From positions 346,534,799 to 346,598,798 of the forward strand of contig NC_135497.1 of assembly GCF_052857255.1 (NCBI RefSeq): DNA of 64,000 nt, read 5' to 3'. Below the pieces are notes generated by a model. That model saw nothing but the letters and a program-made list of their open reading frames with translations, did not search any database and was not told the DNA's origin. This DNA comes from Amblyomma americanum (lineage: Eukaryota; Arthropoda; Arachnida; Ixodida; Ixodidae). Both the position numbers and the translations under genes were made by a program. How positions within the stretch are numbered: position 1 is the first letter of the stretch; the number at the start of each line of letters is the position of its first letter. Shown in pieces: positions 1 to 12,882 of the stretch.

Positions 1-8
1 TCATCTAC

Positions 9-1946
9 ATGACCACAACGTACTGGATGCGGATCCAGCGCGGGTATTTTTGGCGCACAAGCCCACTGCTACACCGCGTTAAGAACTCGGATATCCCGCT
101 CCTCCCATATTGTGACAGCATGGCGTGCAAAACTTATCGGTCTCTACTCAAATCCTCCGTCAATCGGTCACAGAACCCATGCAAAGACTTCTATCGATTT
201 GTGTGTGACGGCTGGAGGAAACAGCACCGTGTGCTGTCTGTTGTGGATGCTGCACAGGACACGATGTACACCCACGCGCTCAATGAAATTGAGAATGATC
301 CCGGATTCGCCATGAGTAAAAATACTGCAGCAGCGTCGGTGCCGAACGTCCGAAAAAGGATAGCCGATTTGGTTGCGTCCTGCGTCCAGTATTCTCGGAA
401 CAGCCTACACGAACTGAAAATTTTCTTGGCCGAACGACACCTCCCATGGCCTGCTACCTCTCCCAGGGACCTGTTAGAGATTTTGCTCGACTTCTCAGGA
501 AAGTGGAATCTCCACTTATGGTTCCAAATGACCTTAGACCTGGCACCTTACCGCAGTGGGACGGGAGAGCCTTTGCTCAAGATTGCAAACAGCGCCAAGT
601 TTCGAGCCTGGATAGCTTTGATGCGAGCGATGAGCGGTCAACGAAAAGAGACCCAGCTGTCTCTACGCTACAGGAAGTATATCAGAAGTGTGCTGGGTCT
701 CTTCGGGGTTTCGGAGTCACGAGCAGAACAACTCGCCTCTGCTATCCAGGAGATGGATCGGCTGACACTGGATGTGTTAGGGCCCGCGATGGCCGATCCA
801 GAACAGAAGATCTTGCGCATGTCAATTCAAAATATGGCTGCAACTGCGACACCTGGCATCCCAACCGGCCGCTGGTTGCAACTTCTCAACGAGTACTTCG
901 CCTGGGCGCGGCTCTTTTCTGCTACCAATGAAGTGCAATTGGAGAACCCCGGGCTTCTCCGGGCTGTTGCTTACCTCCGGGGGCGTAAGGCTGAGACGCG
1001 GGAGGCTCTTACCCTCAGCCTAGGCCTTCGCGTGGTTACCGAACTTGGTTGGATGGCAGACAAAGAAATTGCGGATGGCACACTTCAGCTCATGGATCTT
1101 CCCTGGTCAGCGCACACGCGCCGCTGCCTTGTTGAAGTAGAAATCAACACAGGAGTGGCTTGGTCTAGCCTCTTTCCCAGACACCAAGGCGTAGAGACTC
1201 TTGTTCAGAATGTTCGAGACATCCTGGTTAGTGACGTAATGCGCCGCAGCAACGCCACACTTCAGCTAAGCGCAAGAAAGGGGCGTGAACAGTGGGACAT
1301 CGAAAGTTACCTCGTGAATTTACTACCGGATCCCAACCCCGGACCAAGCTTCTTCATCATCTGGAAGAGTTTGATGAATATCCAGTGGCGGCTGCAGCAA
1401 CGTGGCTTGAACAACGTCATCAGACCCAGATCCGTGTTGAGCCACACATGGAGTATTTACGGTGCACTCACTGCCTCGGAGGAATTCTTCGTATTCCCCC
1501 TGTACCATCCAGAACTGCCGCCGGCAGTCAACTACGGTGGAGCAGGAAGGCTGCTGGCAGACGAAGTTCTGAGGGTACTTTTCTACGAGCCCTTTAAGGG
1601 CCAGCAACAGGTGGGCCAGTACTACTACGTTGGGGATCTCAACGAGGGTCACGCGGCGATATCATTGCCGGAGTGGTCCCCGTTCCACGTCGACACGAGA
1701 GCACTGCTGGCGGCCTGGAAGGCATACAGACAGGACTTACAGCGGCACTCCACGGACGTTCATTCCGGGCGGTCGTCGAGGCTTGCGGATGACAGGCTTT
1801 TCTTTGTGGCCTCTTGCTACGCACTTTGCTCAAGTGGGTACTACATGGGCGAGCTGGACGGGGATGCCAGCCGCCGCTGCAACGTGGCCACTGAAGCGCT
1901 GTGGGAGTTCAGGACGGCATTTCAGTGTGACAATCAAAAAGATTAG
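9..1946 (+). CDS. M13 (neprilysin-like) pseudoprotease, 3' part or whole mature region
   Basis: A 645-residue open frame has the M13 fold signatures. Near the N-terminus it has the cysteine-rich start with NPCKDFYRFVCDGW (about residues 56-69); near the C-terminus it has PAVNYGGAG and DDRLFFVASCYALC. In active M13 enzymes the NYGG motif is followed by HExxH, which binds zinc. Here the equivalent stretch reads ADEVLRV (about residues 515-521), so both histidines are gone. I also see no ExxAD third ligand and no NAFY substrate motif. The usual MNP..KC.VW C-terminus is missing: the protein stops shortly after FQCDNQKD. No membrane anchor precedes the domain, so an upstream exon outside the window is likely and the first ATG is provisional. 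Ticks are known to carry large M13 families with inactive members; a binding or decoy role is inference. The frame is intact, so I do not call it a pseudogene. Confidence 0.8.
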   Translation: MTTTYWMRIQRGYFWRTSPLLHRVKNSDIPLLPYCDSMACKTYRSLLKSSVNRSQNPCKDFYRFVCDGWRKQHRVLSVVDAAQDTMYTHALNEIENDPGFAMSKNTAAASVPNVRKRIADLVASCVQYSRNSLHELKIFLAERHLPWPATSPRDLLEILLDFSGKWNLHLWFQMTLDLAPYRSGTGEPLLKIANSAKFRAWIALMRAMSGQRKETQLSLRYRKYIRSVLGLFGVSESRAEQLASAIQEMDRLTLDVLGPAMADPEQKILRMSIQNMAATATPGIPTGRWLQLLNEYFAWARLFSATNEVQLENPGLLRAVAYLRGRKAETREALTLSLGLRVVTELGWMADKEIADGTLQLMDLPWSAHTRRCLVEVEINTGVAWSSLFPRHQGVETLVQNVRDILVSDVMRRSNATLQLSARKGREQWDIESYLVNLLPDPNPGPSFFIIWKSLMNIQWRLQQRGLNNVIRPRSVLSHTWSIYGALTASEEFFVFPLYHPELPPAVNYGGAGRLLADEVLRVLFYEPFKGQQQVGQYYYVGDLNEGHAAISLPEWSPFHVDTRALLAAWKAYRQDLQRHSTDVHSGRSSRLADDRLFFVASCYALCSSGYYMGELDGDASRRCNVATEALWEFRTAFQCDNQKD

Positions 1947-2433
1947 CAGTTGGGCCTGTAGTTGGCGTTGTTTTGTTTCGTTTTTTTTTTTCTGCGACGG
2001 GGACTTGGACATTTTATGCCGATGTGCTGAAGGTGTAAGCATCAGTGTGCTTCCCTTAGTGCACCAGCTGTAGACAACATAGTGGCTTCATGTACTGGCT
2101 TGTGTTGTTTTCTTGGCAGCTAGACAAGTCTCACTGCATGCTGACGACACGTGTACTTGAATGCTACGGGAAAAGTATACGATGGCTGTCGAGGATATTC
2201 TAGCGTCGTGAGTTCTTGACTGCCTAATGGGATTCTATCTCGCATAAGCACAGGCTCTTGCATTTCACAGATGTTGCTTTGCTGCCTCGTGCGATTAACA
2301 TTGAAAAAAAGATTCCGCTTTTCCCCGGCCTAGGTTTGAAGAAAGTTCTTAAAAGGCAGTCTCAAATGTTATACCTGGAAGAGCCATAATCAGGAATTGT
2401 ACATTCTGAATGACGAGCTCTTGTGTTCCACTG

Positions 2434-2439
2434 AATAAA
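2434..2439 (+). terminator. Poly(A) signal AATAAA for the M13-like gene
   Basis: AATAAA lies about 490 bases after the stop codon, followed by a GT-rich stretch. This gives a normal-length 3' UTR (1947 to about 2455) for the upstream gene. No other gene-like feature lies between. Confidence 0.55.
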
Positions 2440-2455
2440 TTCCTGTGTGCTATAG

Positions 2456-5400
2456 CTATCTGTCCACATCGTTATCACTCTGAGCTATTTCGGATAAAGG
2501 ATTTTTGTTGCTTGTTCTCTGTTAGATGAAACCTTGGTTGTGCCAAGCCGTTGACTTTCACACTGTATACGTCAAAGGGCCTTACGCATAACGCGGGTGA
2601 ACATAGAATGGCGGATCTCTCGCAGGACTTGGGCCATGGGTATGGATGGCAAAAAAAAAAAAACTCATTTAGAAGGTTCATGCAAAGAAATTAGCCTTCA
2701 TCGCGATTTTTGGCCAACCCTGCTGGAACAGTTTCTCATGAGGTCTTATTCCTTGTGAAATTGTATCGTCTTGATTATAAACTTCGTTTGTTCTCATTTC
2801 TTTTAATCGGGTAGCAGATACAGCTCCGGGTAGTGTGGAGGGTTTAAGCCGCAGTATTTTCCGTGTGAAATACGTGGCAGGCAGCTGGTGGAATGATTTT
2901 GAACCGCGCAACAAACTGGGACTAAGAGGACGATAATAGAATTCAACTAGTTACTCGCACATGTGTGAAAAACAGCTACAGAAACAAGCTTGTGTGCCCA
3001 CGGTTGTTGTCTGCCTACTACCTTTTCATTGCACGGATCTGCATCTGTCGCGTCGAATCGCTGCGGCTGCTGGTCTAAGACAAAAATCGCACGTGTAATT
3101 TTTCAGTCCACCACTGAACGGAGGAAGGGGGAAATACACTCGAAGTTCAACAAATTTGCGACGCAGTGCGCCAGTGATCGCTCACATCCGCGTGCATGCC
3201 ACTTTTCGTATGCCAACCCCAGCGTAGGGTGGATATCGACATTCATAAGTGCTCCTGTAGTTACTAACTTCCCTTTAGTCGAACCAAGCTTTCGCGCTCG
3301 AATTAACCGCTGTAGTTAGAAAGTATCCACGTTGCACAGGCACTTACTCAGCCCTGGCTAATGGGAACGTACAGTCAGCGTCACCCTTGTGTAGAGCGCT
3401 CGACCGGTGCACTTCTCTACAAACAAATCCAGATGTCGCCGCAGTCTCTAGGGTCCAAAAGCAACACTTGCACGCAGGGAGTGCCAGATAGACCCGCAAA
3501 CAAATCAGACGTGAACAATTTGCCCAGAAATCAGGGGCTGATCTTTAATTTGAGTTTTTATTACCAGGTACGCACTGCTCGAGCGCTCTACACAGGGATG
3601 ACGCGGACTGTAAGTCTTGACGCCTACATTTCACGAGAAAATTTAAAAATTTGGTGGTTTTGTTTTGCGTCTGAAGCTGGCCGCACTTCTCGCCGCATAT
3701 TCAGTAATTCGATCGCTAGATCCAATAAATGAATGTTCCATACTCATCACAAAATTCAGAGATGCTGTAGAAACGAACGTTACAAAAAATGCTGCCAGAA
3801 CGAATGGAACATACAAGTTTTTATTCGACATTAGATTAATAATAATATAGCGATGTTCATGTGATGGCAGGTAATTTAAGGACCAATGACGGAGGCCACG
3901 AACCTGCCGTGAAGGCTCAGTCGCTGCCGCTTGGACGCGGCGGCCGCCTTTCATCGCAGCCAAAATGCGAAAGCGTCCGTCCAACTAGGGTTGAGTGCAT
4001 GTTGAAGAGCGGCCTAACTTAATCCAGAGCCTTCCAATGCGGTGTGCCGCACGGTCCAGGTGGGTGCTTTTCTTCGTGTATAAATCGATGAATTAATCAA
4101 ATAAGACTTTCACTACACATTGATTGTCGAGGAATTAGCTGCTCTTTATTTTACATTGTTTAGTCACAGAATGACTCAGGAATGAACTTATACACAAAAT
4201 CTTCTGTCCAGCAGAGAGTTTTTGCAAAAACTGATATCGTGTAAAGTTACACGAAAGGGGACAAATTAAGAAGACGTGACTATTGGAAAGAATGTTTCTA
4301 CTTAAAGCCATGTGCAAGCATAGTCGGTAAACGACCATATTTGTAGTGATAACACACCTGTTTATTGTAAACTGAATGTAAGCGTAACCATGTTGCCTTT
4401 GCAAAAGTATCTCAGAGTAAACGACCAAATTATATTCAGGAAATTAAAAGTTAGCGAATTCGAAGTGATTCGTGTACCTTTGTTGTTTGCTACGAAGTAA
4501 ACGTACTCCACTCCTGAAAAGAAAACGAAACCAAGTGCAGATCAGGTGTCGGTTTCTCCATCCGAGTCGCGCTGCCCGTCCGCAGCTGGCTACGAGCGCT
4601 GACGGGAATCGTAATTGCGATGGACAACCGACTCGAGTCGCCGGAGCGCTCGACGTTGTCTGCACAAAGGTGTTGCGTTACCTCAGTACGCCTGCGTTCG
4701 CTGTGCAGAGCTGACCAGCATAACAGTTTAGACCACCCCCGTCAGCTTGATTGTGCATATAAGTTAGTCTTGAGTCTATCCGTGCCATCAAGGTGAAGTA
4801 GCGAACGAAGATAGCTATGATGGGCAATCATTGTGAATGCATTCCTGCAGCAGTTAAACGTAGCATTTCGCGCGTTTTCTGCAATTTTTCGTAATCATCC
4901 GGGCAGACCGTATTACGTACATGCGCTTTCTTGCGGCTAGATCATACAGGCTTCCGGGACAACGGACATTTGAAACCGTCGTTAAGGTAAGAGAGACAAA
5001 CCAAACTAGACTTGTTTTGGAGACATTTATGTAGGGCGGTTCCTGGTTAAATTTTCGAGCGAGTTTCGCGTTGCTGACAACCGCTCAACATGTAGCAGCC
5101 CAACACTAGTAGATCAATTTCGCCGCAATGCTCCAGAAGCGATCATTGCCGGTTGGGCGATGCTCGCGACTTTCTGGTCTCAACGCGCCTTGAGTTCTGC
5201 GAGTGCAAATCGAGCGCAGAGGGGCATGCCATCGTCCGTGCGCTTATATATTATCTCAGTGCAAATACCGTAGCTACTATATGCTTTCCGTTACGCGTAC
5301 AACTATGGACGTCTTATTTACACAAGGTGAGAAAGCAGTTTTCACTGTAATCCTTACGAGCCCTGCCCCTTAAAGCTCGTACTTTAAAAGCAAAAGCCCT

Positions 5401-7416
5401 GCGTACCCTATTTGCCGCGCGGTGTCAACAAGCGGCAAGGATAATGCAGTTGTGCAGATCGATTCACCTTGAGAAACATGTAAAAATTTGTGATCGAATA
5501 CGCGCTGCCTAACTGAAACCGAGGGAAAGTTACTTGTATCTTGTGCTGCTGTGTTAACCAGGCATTCTGTGTCATTCGCTGCACATTTCTGACTCTCCCC
5601 TGTAGACATTTTAACTTGTACATTCGAACGGGAATACGTGCAGCATAAATATAGTCTATAGAATGAGCACGCACCAATTTTTTAAATATTGTTACTTAAC
5701 CCGATGAGTAGCATACAATCATTTGCCTCAAGAAGCCACGTTATAGGTTCAGTTTATAAATGCACAAGAAAGGCGGGACTGTGGCAAAAACGCACAACCG
5801 GCGAGGAAAAAATACAGAAGGCACTAAAGACTGCTTAAGTGTTTTGAATGCGAAAGCGGTTTGTTGTTTTTGTTTACATTTGATTCATTTTATTTTATTT
5901 TTTTCTTCTTTCCTAATGAGACAGCTACTCATTAGCATACAGTCGTAAGGCAGCGCATATACTAGGTTCGCCTTTAGGCGCCAAGAAGCAGCGCAGTTTG
6001 GTGGTCTACGGTTTTTGTATTCGCCAGATCACTCAACACTGGTATATCAGTGTGGAGCCTCAATTGCAACTGCCACTTTGGATATTATTGTATTGTTATT
6101 GTTGTTTTTGCTCTGGACGTTGTAGTGAAGGTTTCGGGACTGTTTTCGAACACCTGGCGCTTTCTAAACTGCGCTAAAATCGCGCAGCATTGAGACGGTT
6201 TCTCATTTCACCCCAGAGACATGCAGCCGCCACAGACGAGATTCAGACCCTACCGCACTGTGCTCAGCAGCACACCTCCTTAATTACTACGCCAATGCGA
6301 AGGATGTGTCACGCAATATGTGGCATTGCGAAAGTCGTATTTAGAAAGCGAAATAGTCACAAGTGCATTAGGGGCCATTCTGTAGCTCATCCAGACCGCA
6401 GACACCTTTTTATTGCGCGATTGAAAGCGGTGACAATTAAAACCAAGATGCTTTTACGAGACTGTTTTAATGTAGACAGGCGTTACTGTTGTGAATTTTG
6501 TTAACAGCAGACACTATGTTCACGCCGTGCGTTTGCATCCTTTAGAACTTTCACCATGGAAGAATTTTTACCATAATCAGTTGTTTCCATCACTATTTCC
6601 ACCAATACAGAAAAGTTCGTTTCGCGCACACGGAGCAATGCACTGTAAACATTATTTTTTGATTCATAGCATTTCCACTTTGTCACCGGCAGCTGCGCAC
6701 AGCGATATCAGGGACAATATATTCTAGTCGTGGTCTCTTACCGGCGGCGGTACCGTGCTTGATGCTAACCGACAGCGAAGAGGTAGCCGAATGAATAGTA
6801 AAATGAAACACTGCGAAATATGGCTCGTACTTTCAAATATGTGCGCTATCATATTATCAGCCCTACCTCACGCGTTTTGGGCGTGCTCAAAAGCTTCAGC
6901 AGTCCATCGGCTGTTGCCGCTGAGCTGGAGCAGACGCTGTACAGTCACTGGAAAATTTTTCCATTTACTATAGCATGCGCAGTACATGGCGTCAATATCC
7001 TCAACTGCGACAGCCCCGCTAGCAGTATCACTCCCAGCTAAAAAGTGCGCATCCTTCTTCTATCTTGGAACCTCCGTTTTCTGAATTGGAGCGTTGTCTT
7101 TTGTGCGCGAACAGCTCACTCGCTCGCCGGCGCTTGTTATTGCGCATGCCTCCCCGATGTCCTCGGTGCGGTAGTTTTGTGCAAAGCTTTGTGTTCCCCA
7201 TACCAAGCTCTTGTTTTGTCCCCTATGTGTGGATGGGTTACCGTCAGAGAGTGCTGGGCATGAACCCGGCTAGTATGCGTAGTCTTCCGCTTAATGGGAA
7301 GCTGGAGACGCGTTTGCGTGGATCATTACGTCATTAGATTAAGCGCTACAGTGCGGAACACGGCTTGTGGAATATATATTCCATGGGGAACCACCAAGAA
7401 AGCTTGCCATACTTAC
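2456..7416. other. Non-coding stretch with no recognised gene apart from one MITE
   Basis: About 5 kb of AT-rich DNA in which every open frame is short and resembles no family I know. The only structured item I can support is the MITE at 3372-3610. The stretch lies downstream of both the plus-strand M13 gene and the minus-strand exons at 7417-9479, so it may hold further exons or the 3' UTR of that minus-strand gene. I could not place one. Confidence 0.5.
3372..3610. mobile_element. Tc1/mariner-type MITE, 239 bp, with about 34-bp terminal inverted repeats and TA target duplication
   Basis: The left end starts CAGTCAGCGTCACCCTTG and continues through TGTAGAGCGCTCGA. The right end is its reverse complement with about three mismatches (…GGGATGACGCGGACTG). 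Both ends are bordered by TA (3370-3371 and 3611-3612), the target duplication of the Tc1/mariner superfamily. The interior has no coding capacity. The assignment rests on end structure only. Confidence 0.8.
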
Positions 7417-7648
7417 GACGTAGACGTTTAGCAGGCGGAAACTGTCGCTGAACTCGGGTTTGATTTCTCCGCTCTTGTACGGCTCGTCTCCGGGCGATAT
7501 TCTTCTGGCGCCCTCGTTTGCAAAGTCTGCCAGAATGAAAAACGACTCTTCCGTTCTTTTCACCAGAAAAGCAATAGTTCTGCCCACATAAAAACTGCCG
7601 GAATTGAATGCAATACTCATGTCTGGATGGCCAAACTTGGCTCCAATT
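7417..7648 (-). CDS. Exon 3 of an unrecognised three-exon (or longer) gene
   Basis: This 232-nt minus-strand exon runs from acceptor TTTTCAG to a strong donor GTAAGT. It encodes 77 residues beginning IGAKFGHPDMSIAFNS and ending FRLLNVYV, with alternating hydrophobic residues typical of a beta-rich domain. The first base completes a codon left by the exon at 8102-8241, and the exon ends in phase 0, so another exon should follow at lower coordinates; I did not find it. I do not recognise the family. The sequence is protein-like rather than random: charged and hydrophobic residues are balanced and the only stop lies past the donor. Confidence 0.5.
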
Positions 7649-8101
7649 CTGAAAATACAAAATAATGCGAATAATTAGAATGCACGGTTATGCACTCCAG
7701 AAACCAGCGCTGATGACGGAGGGCTGTGCATCGAGAAATTCAAAGCTTATTTATCAGGGAATTAGTTTACTTTAAAAACCACTATTATGCTACTCTGAGT
7801 GGGGAAGAGAATTTGGGAGATAAATACGGAAGGAGAGAGGTGCGTTAAAGATAAAATAAGCCTGTTCATAAAATAAGCCTATTAATAGACTATTTATTTG
7901 TCCGAAACGCCATCTCAAGCCGTTTGTAAATGCAGAGTTCAGGTGAGGTCGCAAAATAAGCCCTTTAAAGAAAAAAAAACGAGAATTTACCTTTTTTTTC
8001 ATTAAATCTCCCCCCCCCCCTTTTTCGTCCTGTTTCGATAGGAGTTCGGAGAGTGGAATTTAGTGCTCACATTTCTGCCTCATTGAACCGGACTCCTTCA
8101 C

Positions 8102-8241
8102 CTTGGAATTTTACCGATGTTCCCACCTTCAGCTTTAAACCCGGGAACCAGATCGACGGTCCCCGCAGGCAGCAACTTGGTTCCCAAGCGTAAGTTGGTA
8201 TATTCAGTACTTTCTTGATTTATCCCAAAGATGAGATCGGT
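8102..8241 (-). CDS. Exon 2 of the unrecognised minus-strand gene
   Basis: A long T-tract ending in ATCCAG (acceptor, about 8242-8258) opens a 140-nt exon that begins TDLIFGINQE and ends GGNIGKIP plus two bases, at donor AAG|GTGAAG. The frame is open from the acceptor and meets a stop just after the donor. It starts in phase 0, as required by the exon at 9382-9479, and ends in phase 2, as required by the exon at 7417-7648. A second reading with a donor 31 bases further on would also fit the phase, but its frame lacks a good acceptor. Function unknown. Confidence 0.5.
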
Positions 8242-9381
8242 CTGGATAAAAAAAATGTACTGATTGCTGCAGAGCAGACAGGTTCCATAATGTTATCTGC
8301 GTCGAACTATACCGTGTGGCTTAGTACGGTGAAGAAGGAAATATTCTGTGATGTGTCGAAAGGGCTTAGAGTTCAGGGGAAACTCTAATGGACTAACGTT
8401 ATGTGCAGTGATAATTGAGGCAGCTGTTTTGAACGGGGAGCATATATCGAACTCGCCTCCTTCATACGCCAGAAAAACTACTCTCAGAGGACTAAGCTCA
8501 AATGCCGGGCTCTTCTTGCCCAGTAAGTGGGGACAAAGGAAAGAAAAAGCAGAAGTGTCATTACTTGAAGCATGACGGCCAGAGCCTCCTAGGTTTGTCT
8601 CAGTAAATGTGAAGTGAAGATATAGATAGTAGCACGTGTTCTGATGTTATTACAGCGTTTTGCTGCCTTTACCGGGCATCCTCTAAATGTCAGCACAAGA
8701 AACAGGCAAGGGTTCTTCGCTCTATCTTATTTGCATTCATTGTCATTGAATGGTTTTTCGCCTTCAGTTCTGATGTTTTTTACTGTATAATGAAGACTTT
8801 CACTGAGAATACAGGCATCGTCCCCACCAGCACTTTTCACAGTAAGCGGCGATCACGTAAGTACGGGTTTAGTGTGCTGCTCTCAGGCCCTACCACACCG
8901 CCATTCACTGCAAATCTTGATCACGGAGCTCATTATTATATTTATGTATTATGTTTGAGTTTAGCGGTGGTAAAATAATGTTCCATTTCTAAATCTAATT
9001 TTCGCAGCTATGAATGTGGCTTTTGCTGCGAAACAAACATTAGCATAGCAAATAATGAATTTCGTTATCGCATAGAGTTGGTTTAGTTGGTTGTCTGTTC
9101 TCTTCTTTAGGTCGCTATTCTGGCTCTAATTGTGCAGGAAGAACGAGCCAAACGATTAATTTTTTCTAAAACAAATATTGCATGGAGTTGCCCTCGGAGG
9201 CCCTTTCAGGTGAAGCCTGTAGTTCCAAATGAATTTATAACCGCAGCTATCTTGGAGCCTAAAAGCACGCATTTCCAGACAACATAAGTGCGTGTAGACA
9301 GTTCATTTAGAGCCCGTTTGATGTACGAGCACGCAATCTAGTGAACAATGAAAAAACAACAGAGAAAACAAAGCGGCTTAC

Positions 9382-9479
9382 TAGTCCATTAGCAGGAAAG
9401 AATTTCTTGTTTTCGTCAGTATAGTGCAGAGAACATACGACGTGATCTCCTACAGAAAATCTCACCTTAAAGGTTTTAC
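9382..9479 (-). CDS. Exon 1 found (not the first) of the unrecognised minus-strand gene
   Basis: Acceptor TGTTGCAG opens a 98-nt exon encoding KTFKVRFSVGDHVVCSLHY and then a short charged stretch, closing at donor CTA|GTAAGC in phase 0. It needs an upstream exon ending in phase 1, not located in 9.5-11.5 kb. A weaker donor (AAG|GTGAGA) exists inside it. With the exons at 8102-8241 and 7417-7648 it would give about 156 residues. No domain recognised; secreted or cytosolic location cannot be judged. Confidence 0.45.
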
Positions 9480-11509
9480 CTGCAACAGCCACATGAGGAA
9501 AAAGAGAGTTTTTGAGAGCCAGTGAATTGTTCAGACACTAAGGGTTCACACTTTGAGGAAGTGGTAATTTAATAGTGGTCAAATCAAAAAAGAAAAGAAA
9601 ACTTACTCAATTCTTTCTTGGACAATGCATTAACGCAAGCGATTTAGAGTAGTTTACCAGCATTGTTTGTGTGAACACATTAAAGCTAAGGGGGCTTTCA
9701 CCGCTTTGATCATCGTCACATGCATTGCCTTATTTTGAACCTGTCATGCTACGGCTAGGATTTAGCGTACCACTGAAATCTGACAGTTTCACTGAAAATT
9801 CACTTTTGAGATTGTTCTCCGACAAGCTCTTCGCGCCACAGAATGTTACTTTTTTTCTGATTAGAGACTTCTCTTATTTCCGAATAGAAAGAACACAGCG
9901 ATTTATTTGTGCGTTCTTCTGCGGGATCTGACCCAAAAGTGTGATAATGTCATTAAAAGGACCCTTAAAAAGAATTTAAAAAAAACAGACAGGTGTTAGT
10001 TGCACTCACCAATCTGCAGTCGCATCGAACCTCAGACTCGAGAGAAAATCTGAGTGAACCTTGTGGGAAATCTGCTTTTCCATCGCCCGCCGATATAATA
10101 GCCCCCCCCCCCCCCCCTCCCTTCCTTCATCATCCGTCCGAGTGGCAGTGGAGAACGCGGGAGAGAGACGGATCTCCTCTACCCCACTTCTTGTCTTCGG
10201 CGGCAGTGCAGGAGTTGGCGAAAGGAGAGACGGCGGAGCGGCGGCGATACAGGCGGACGGGTCTGGAGCACGCTGGAAGCCGCAGTTGTCCTGATGACGC
10301 CGCTCCTTTCACGTTGCTCGCCTGCCTGCCGCCAGTGCTGTACCGAGGAGGCCACCAGCTGAGGAGTTCCCCAATAAACACCTTTGCCTGCTGGCTACTA
10401 CTCGGTGCGTTGTTCTTCGCGGCCGCAGCTGTGGTCTGAGCTTGTAGAGCTGTCCTGTCAGACCGCACTGCAGACCCCATAAGCGTTTTCAGAGTACGTC
10501 TAACACGATGTTCTCATAGCACGTTCCATTTCATAGCAGGGGTGAATCGCACGGCGCTATGTCCACTCATGACTTCCGCTCCCCGTAGGCATCTCGCTCT
10601 CACTTAACTGTGCTGGCGGCCCTTGGCGTGCTGCAGATCACCACGCGGACCGCACTCTGTACCGACTCCCAGCACACCGCACACCACAAGCTGCACACTA
10701 GACGCCCATCGGCCCAAGGCTGGATGGATAGTTGCATGTTAGGAGCGTCCCCTATATGTCAGGGTGGTAGCGAGTGCCACCTTGCTCGTTTTTCTTCTTT
10801 GTATTCATCAAAACAATATGTACAATTAGCAGGTACTTTTTAGAAATTCTTCCTTCTGATGATGATGTTGAATTTTAATCGCGCAACGGAAGCTTTGGCC
10901 AAAGCGCGCCATGGTACGAGGCATTTTTCTTTTACACAAGTTGGTGTCAAAGACCCAGTAGGTACTGAAATGTTGTGTCTTTTTTTCAATTTTGTTTGGT
11001 CTTTTCTTACTTAAATTTGTTCTTTTCGACGCATTTCACACCAGGGAAACCGAGCACCATGCCACGGGAAATCTTTTACGCATTGTATTACCGGTGGGCA
11101 CACGGTATCACTCGTACTTCCGCATGCAAAGCGGAGGCACGAACCACAAGGCCACCGCTGCGGTCTTTCTTCTGAAAAGAAAACCAATTCTGTTTATTTT
11201 ACCCAGTACCTTTTCCCTCTTCTGCATAGGACTACGGTCACTTTTTTGTTGTTGTTGTTGTTTTTCAACCAATGGGTTCACCTCTAATCCTCTGCCTATT
11301 AACCCGGCGTTTAAAGCATTCTTTCCCCATTCTGCTTTTTTGCATACTTGCTGGTAAGTTGTCTAGTCCTTTTATGCAACTTTGAATCATTGCCATTTCT
11401 GCGCCAGTAATTCAGTACCTTAACTGCCCATCTCTTTTCGTCCAGCTTCCGAAGGAGTTCTAAATAAAATATATTACTTTGTACTGCCCGCCCTTTGAAC
11501 GTGCACAGG
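9480..11509. other. Mostly featureless stretch; possible LTR or UTR-like GC-rich block and a LINE tail
   Basis: 10,130-10,445 is GC-rich against an AT-rich background and contains a well-placed AATAAA (10,373), so it could be an LTR remnant or a 3' UTR; I cannot decide. About 10,855-10,925 resembles the 3' tail of a LINE on the minus strand, ending in ATC repeats and carrying a GGCCAAAGC motif. A run of 17 C lies at about 10,100. No convincing gene. Confidence 0.35.
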
Positions 11510-11785
11510 CACTTACACTGCAAGCGGCGCCCCATGGCGGAAAGGGATGCCACCGTGGGTTCGGATCCCACCTGCGGCATGGTTGTTTTTTCTGCTGCTT
11601 TGAAAGTAGTTTTCTTTAAGCGACAGATGAATCGAAGTATCATTCTCCCACTAATCAGCAATAAAAATAATAAAAAAAGAAACATTCCCCTATGCACCTT
11701 GGTTTCGGTGACTGTTGGCTTCCTTCATATATTTGTCAAGACGAGTCCCTCATTTCCCTTAACTTGTCTGCTAATAGCTTGATGC
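11510..11785 (+). repeat. tRNA-derived SINE, copy A
   Basis: It has a B-box-like GGTTCGGATCCCACC, then a unique body containing CACCTTGGTTTCGGTGACTG, and ends TTGTCTGCTAAT. The body matches the copy at 11,988-12,465 except that the middle is in opposite orientation there. The A box is poorly preserved. The family looks tick-specific but I cannot name it. Confidence 0.6.
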
Positions 11786-11987
11786 CATAGTCTTGATGCC
11801 ATACGCAGCATAAGAGGGCTCTCGCGCAGTTTCCGCCCTCGCCGTTAGATCACGTTCCACGTCACACTCGCGGTTATAGAGGACGTGCTACATCCGTCGC
11901 TATGGACGAGGGTGGCGCTGGTGAACACTCAAGGTTCGCTTGCACGCAATAAACAAAAATTCCCACGAGAGCAGCAGATTAGACAGC

Positions 11988-12462
<475 letters not shown>

Positions 12463-12543
<81 letters not shown>
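12463..12543. repeat. (TA)n microsatellite at the left end of the duplicated segment
   Basis: Pure TA repeat of about 80 bases, directly before the Ruka SINE. It marks the left boundary of the 8-9 kb tandem duplication; only about 12 bases of TA precede the second Ruka copy. Confidence 0.95.

Positions 12544-12882
<339 letters not shown>

Noticed and set aside
8071..8213. Alternative exon reading (…GLKLKVGTSVKFQG…) resembling the start of a galectin domain
   Set aside because: Its frame has a stop just upstream and no good acceptor; the overlapping frame starting at 8,241 has a strong acceptor and continuous coding.
10130..10445. Solo LTR with AATAAA
   Set aside because: GC-rich block with a plausible poly(A) signal, but I found no TG…CA ends, no second copy and no target duplication.
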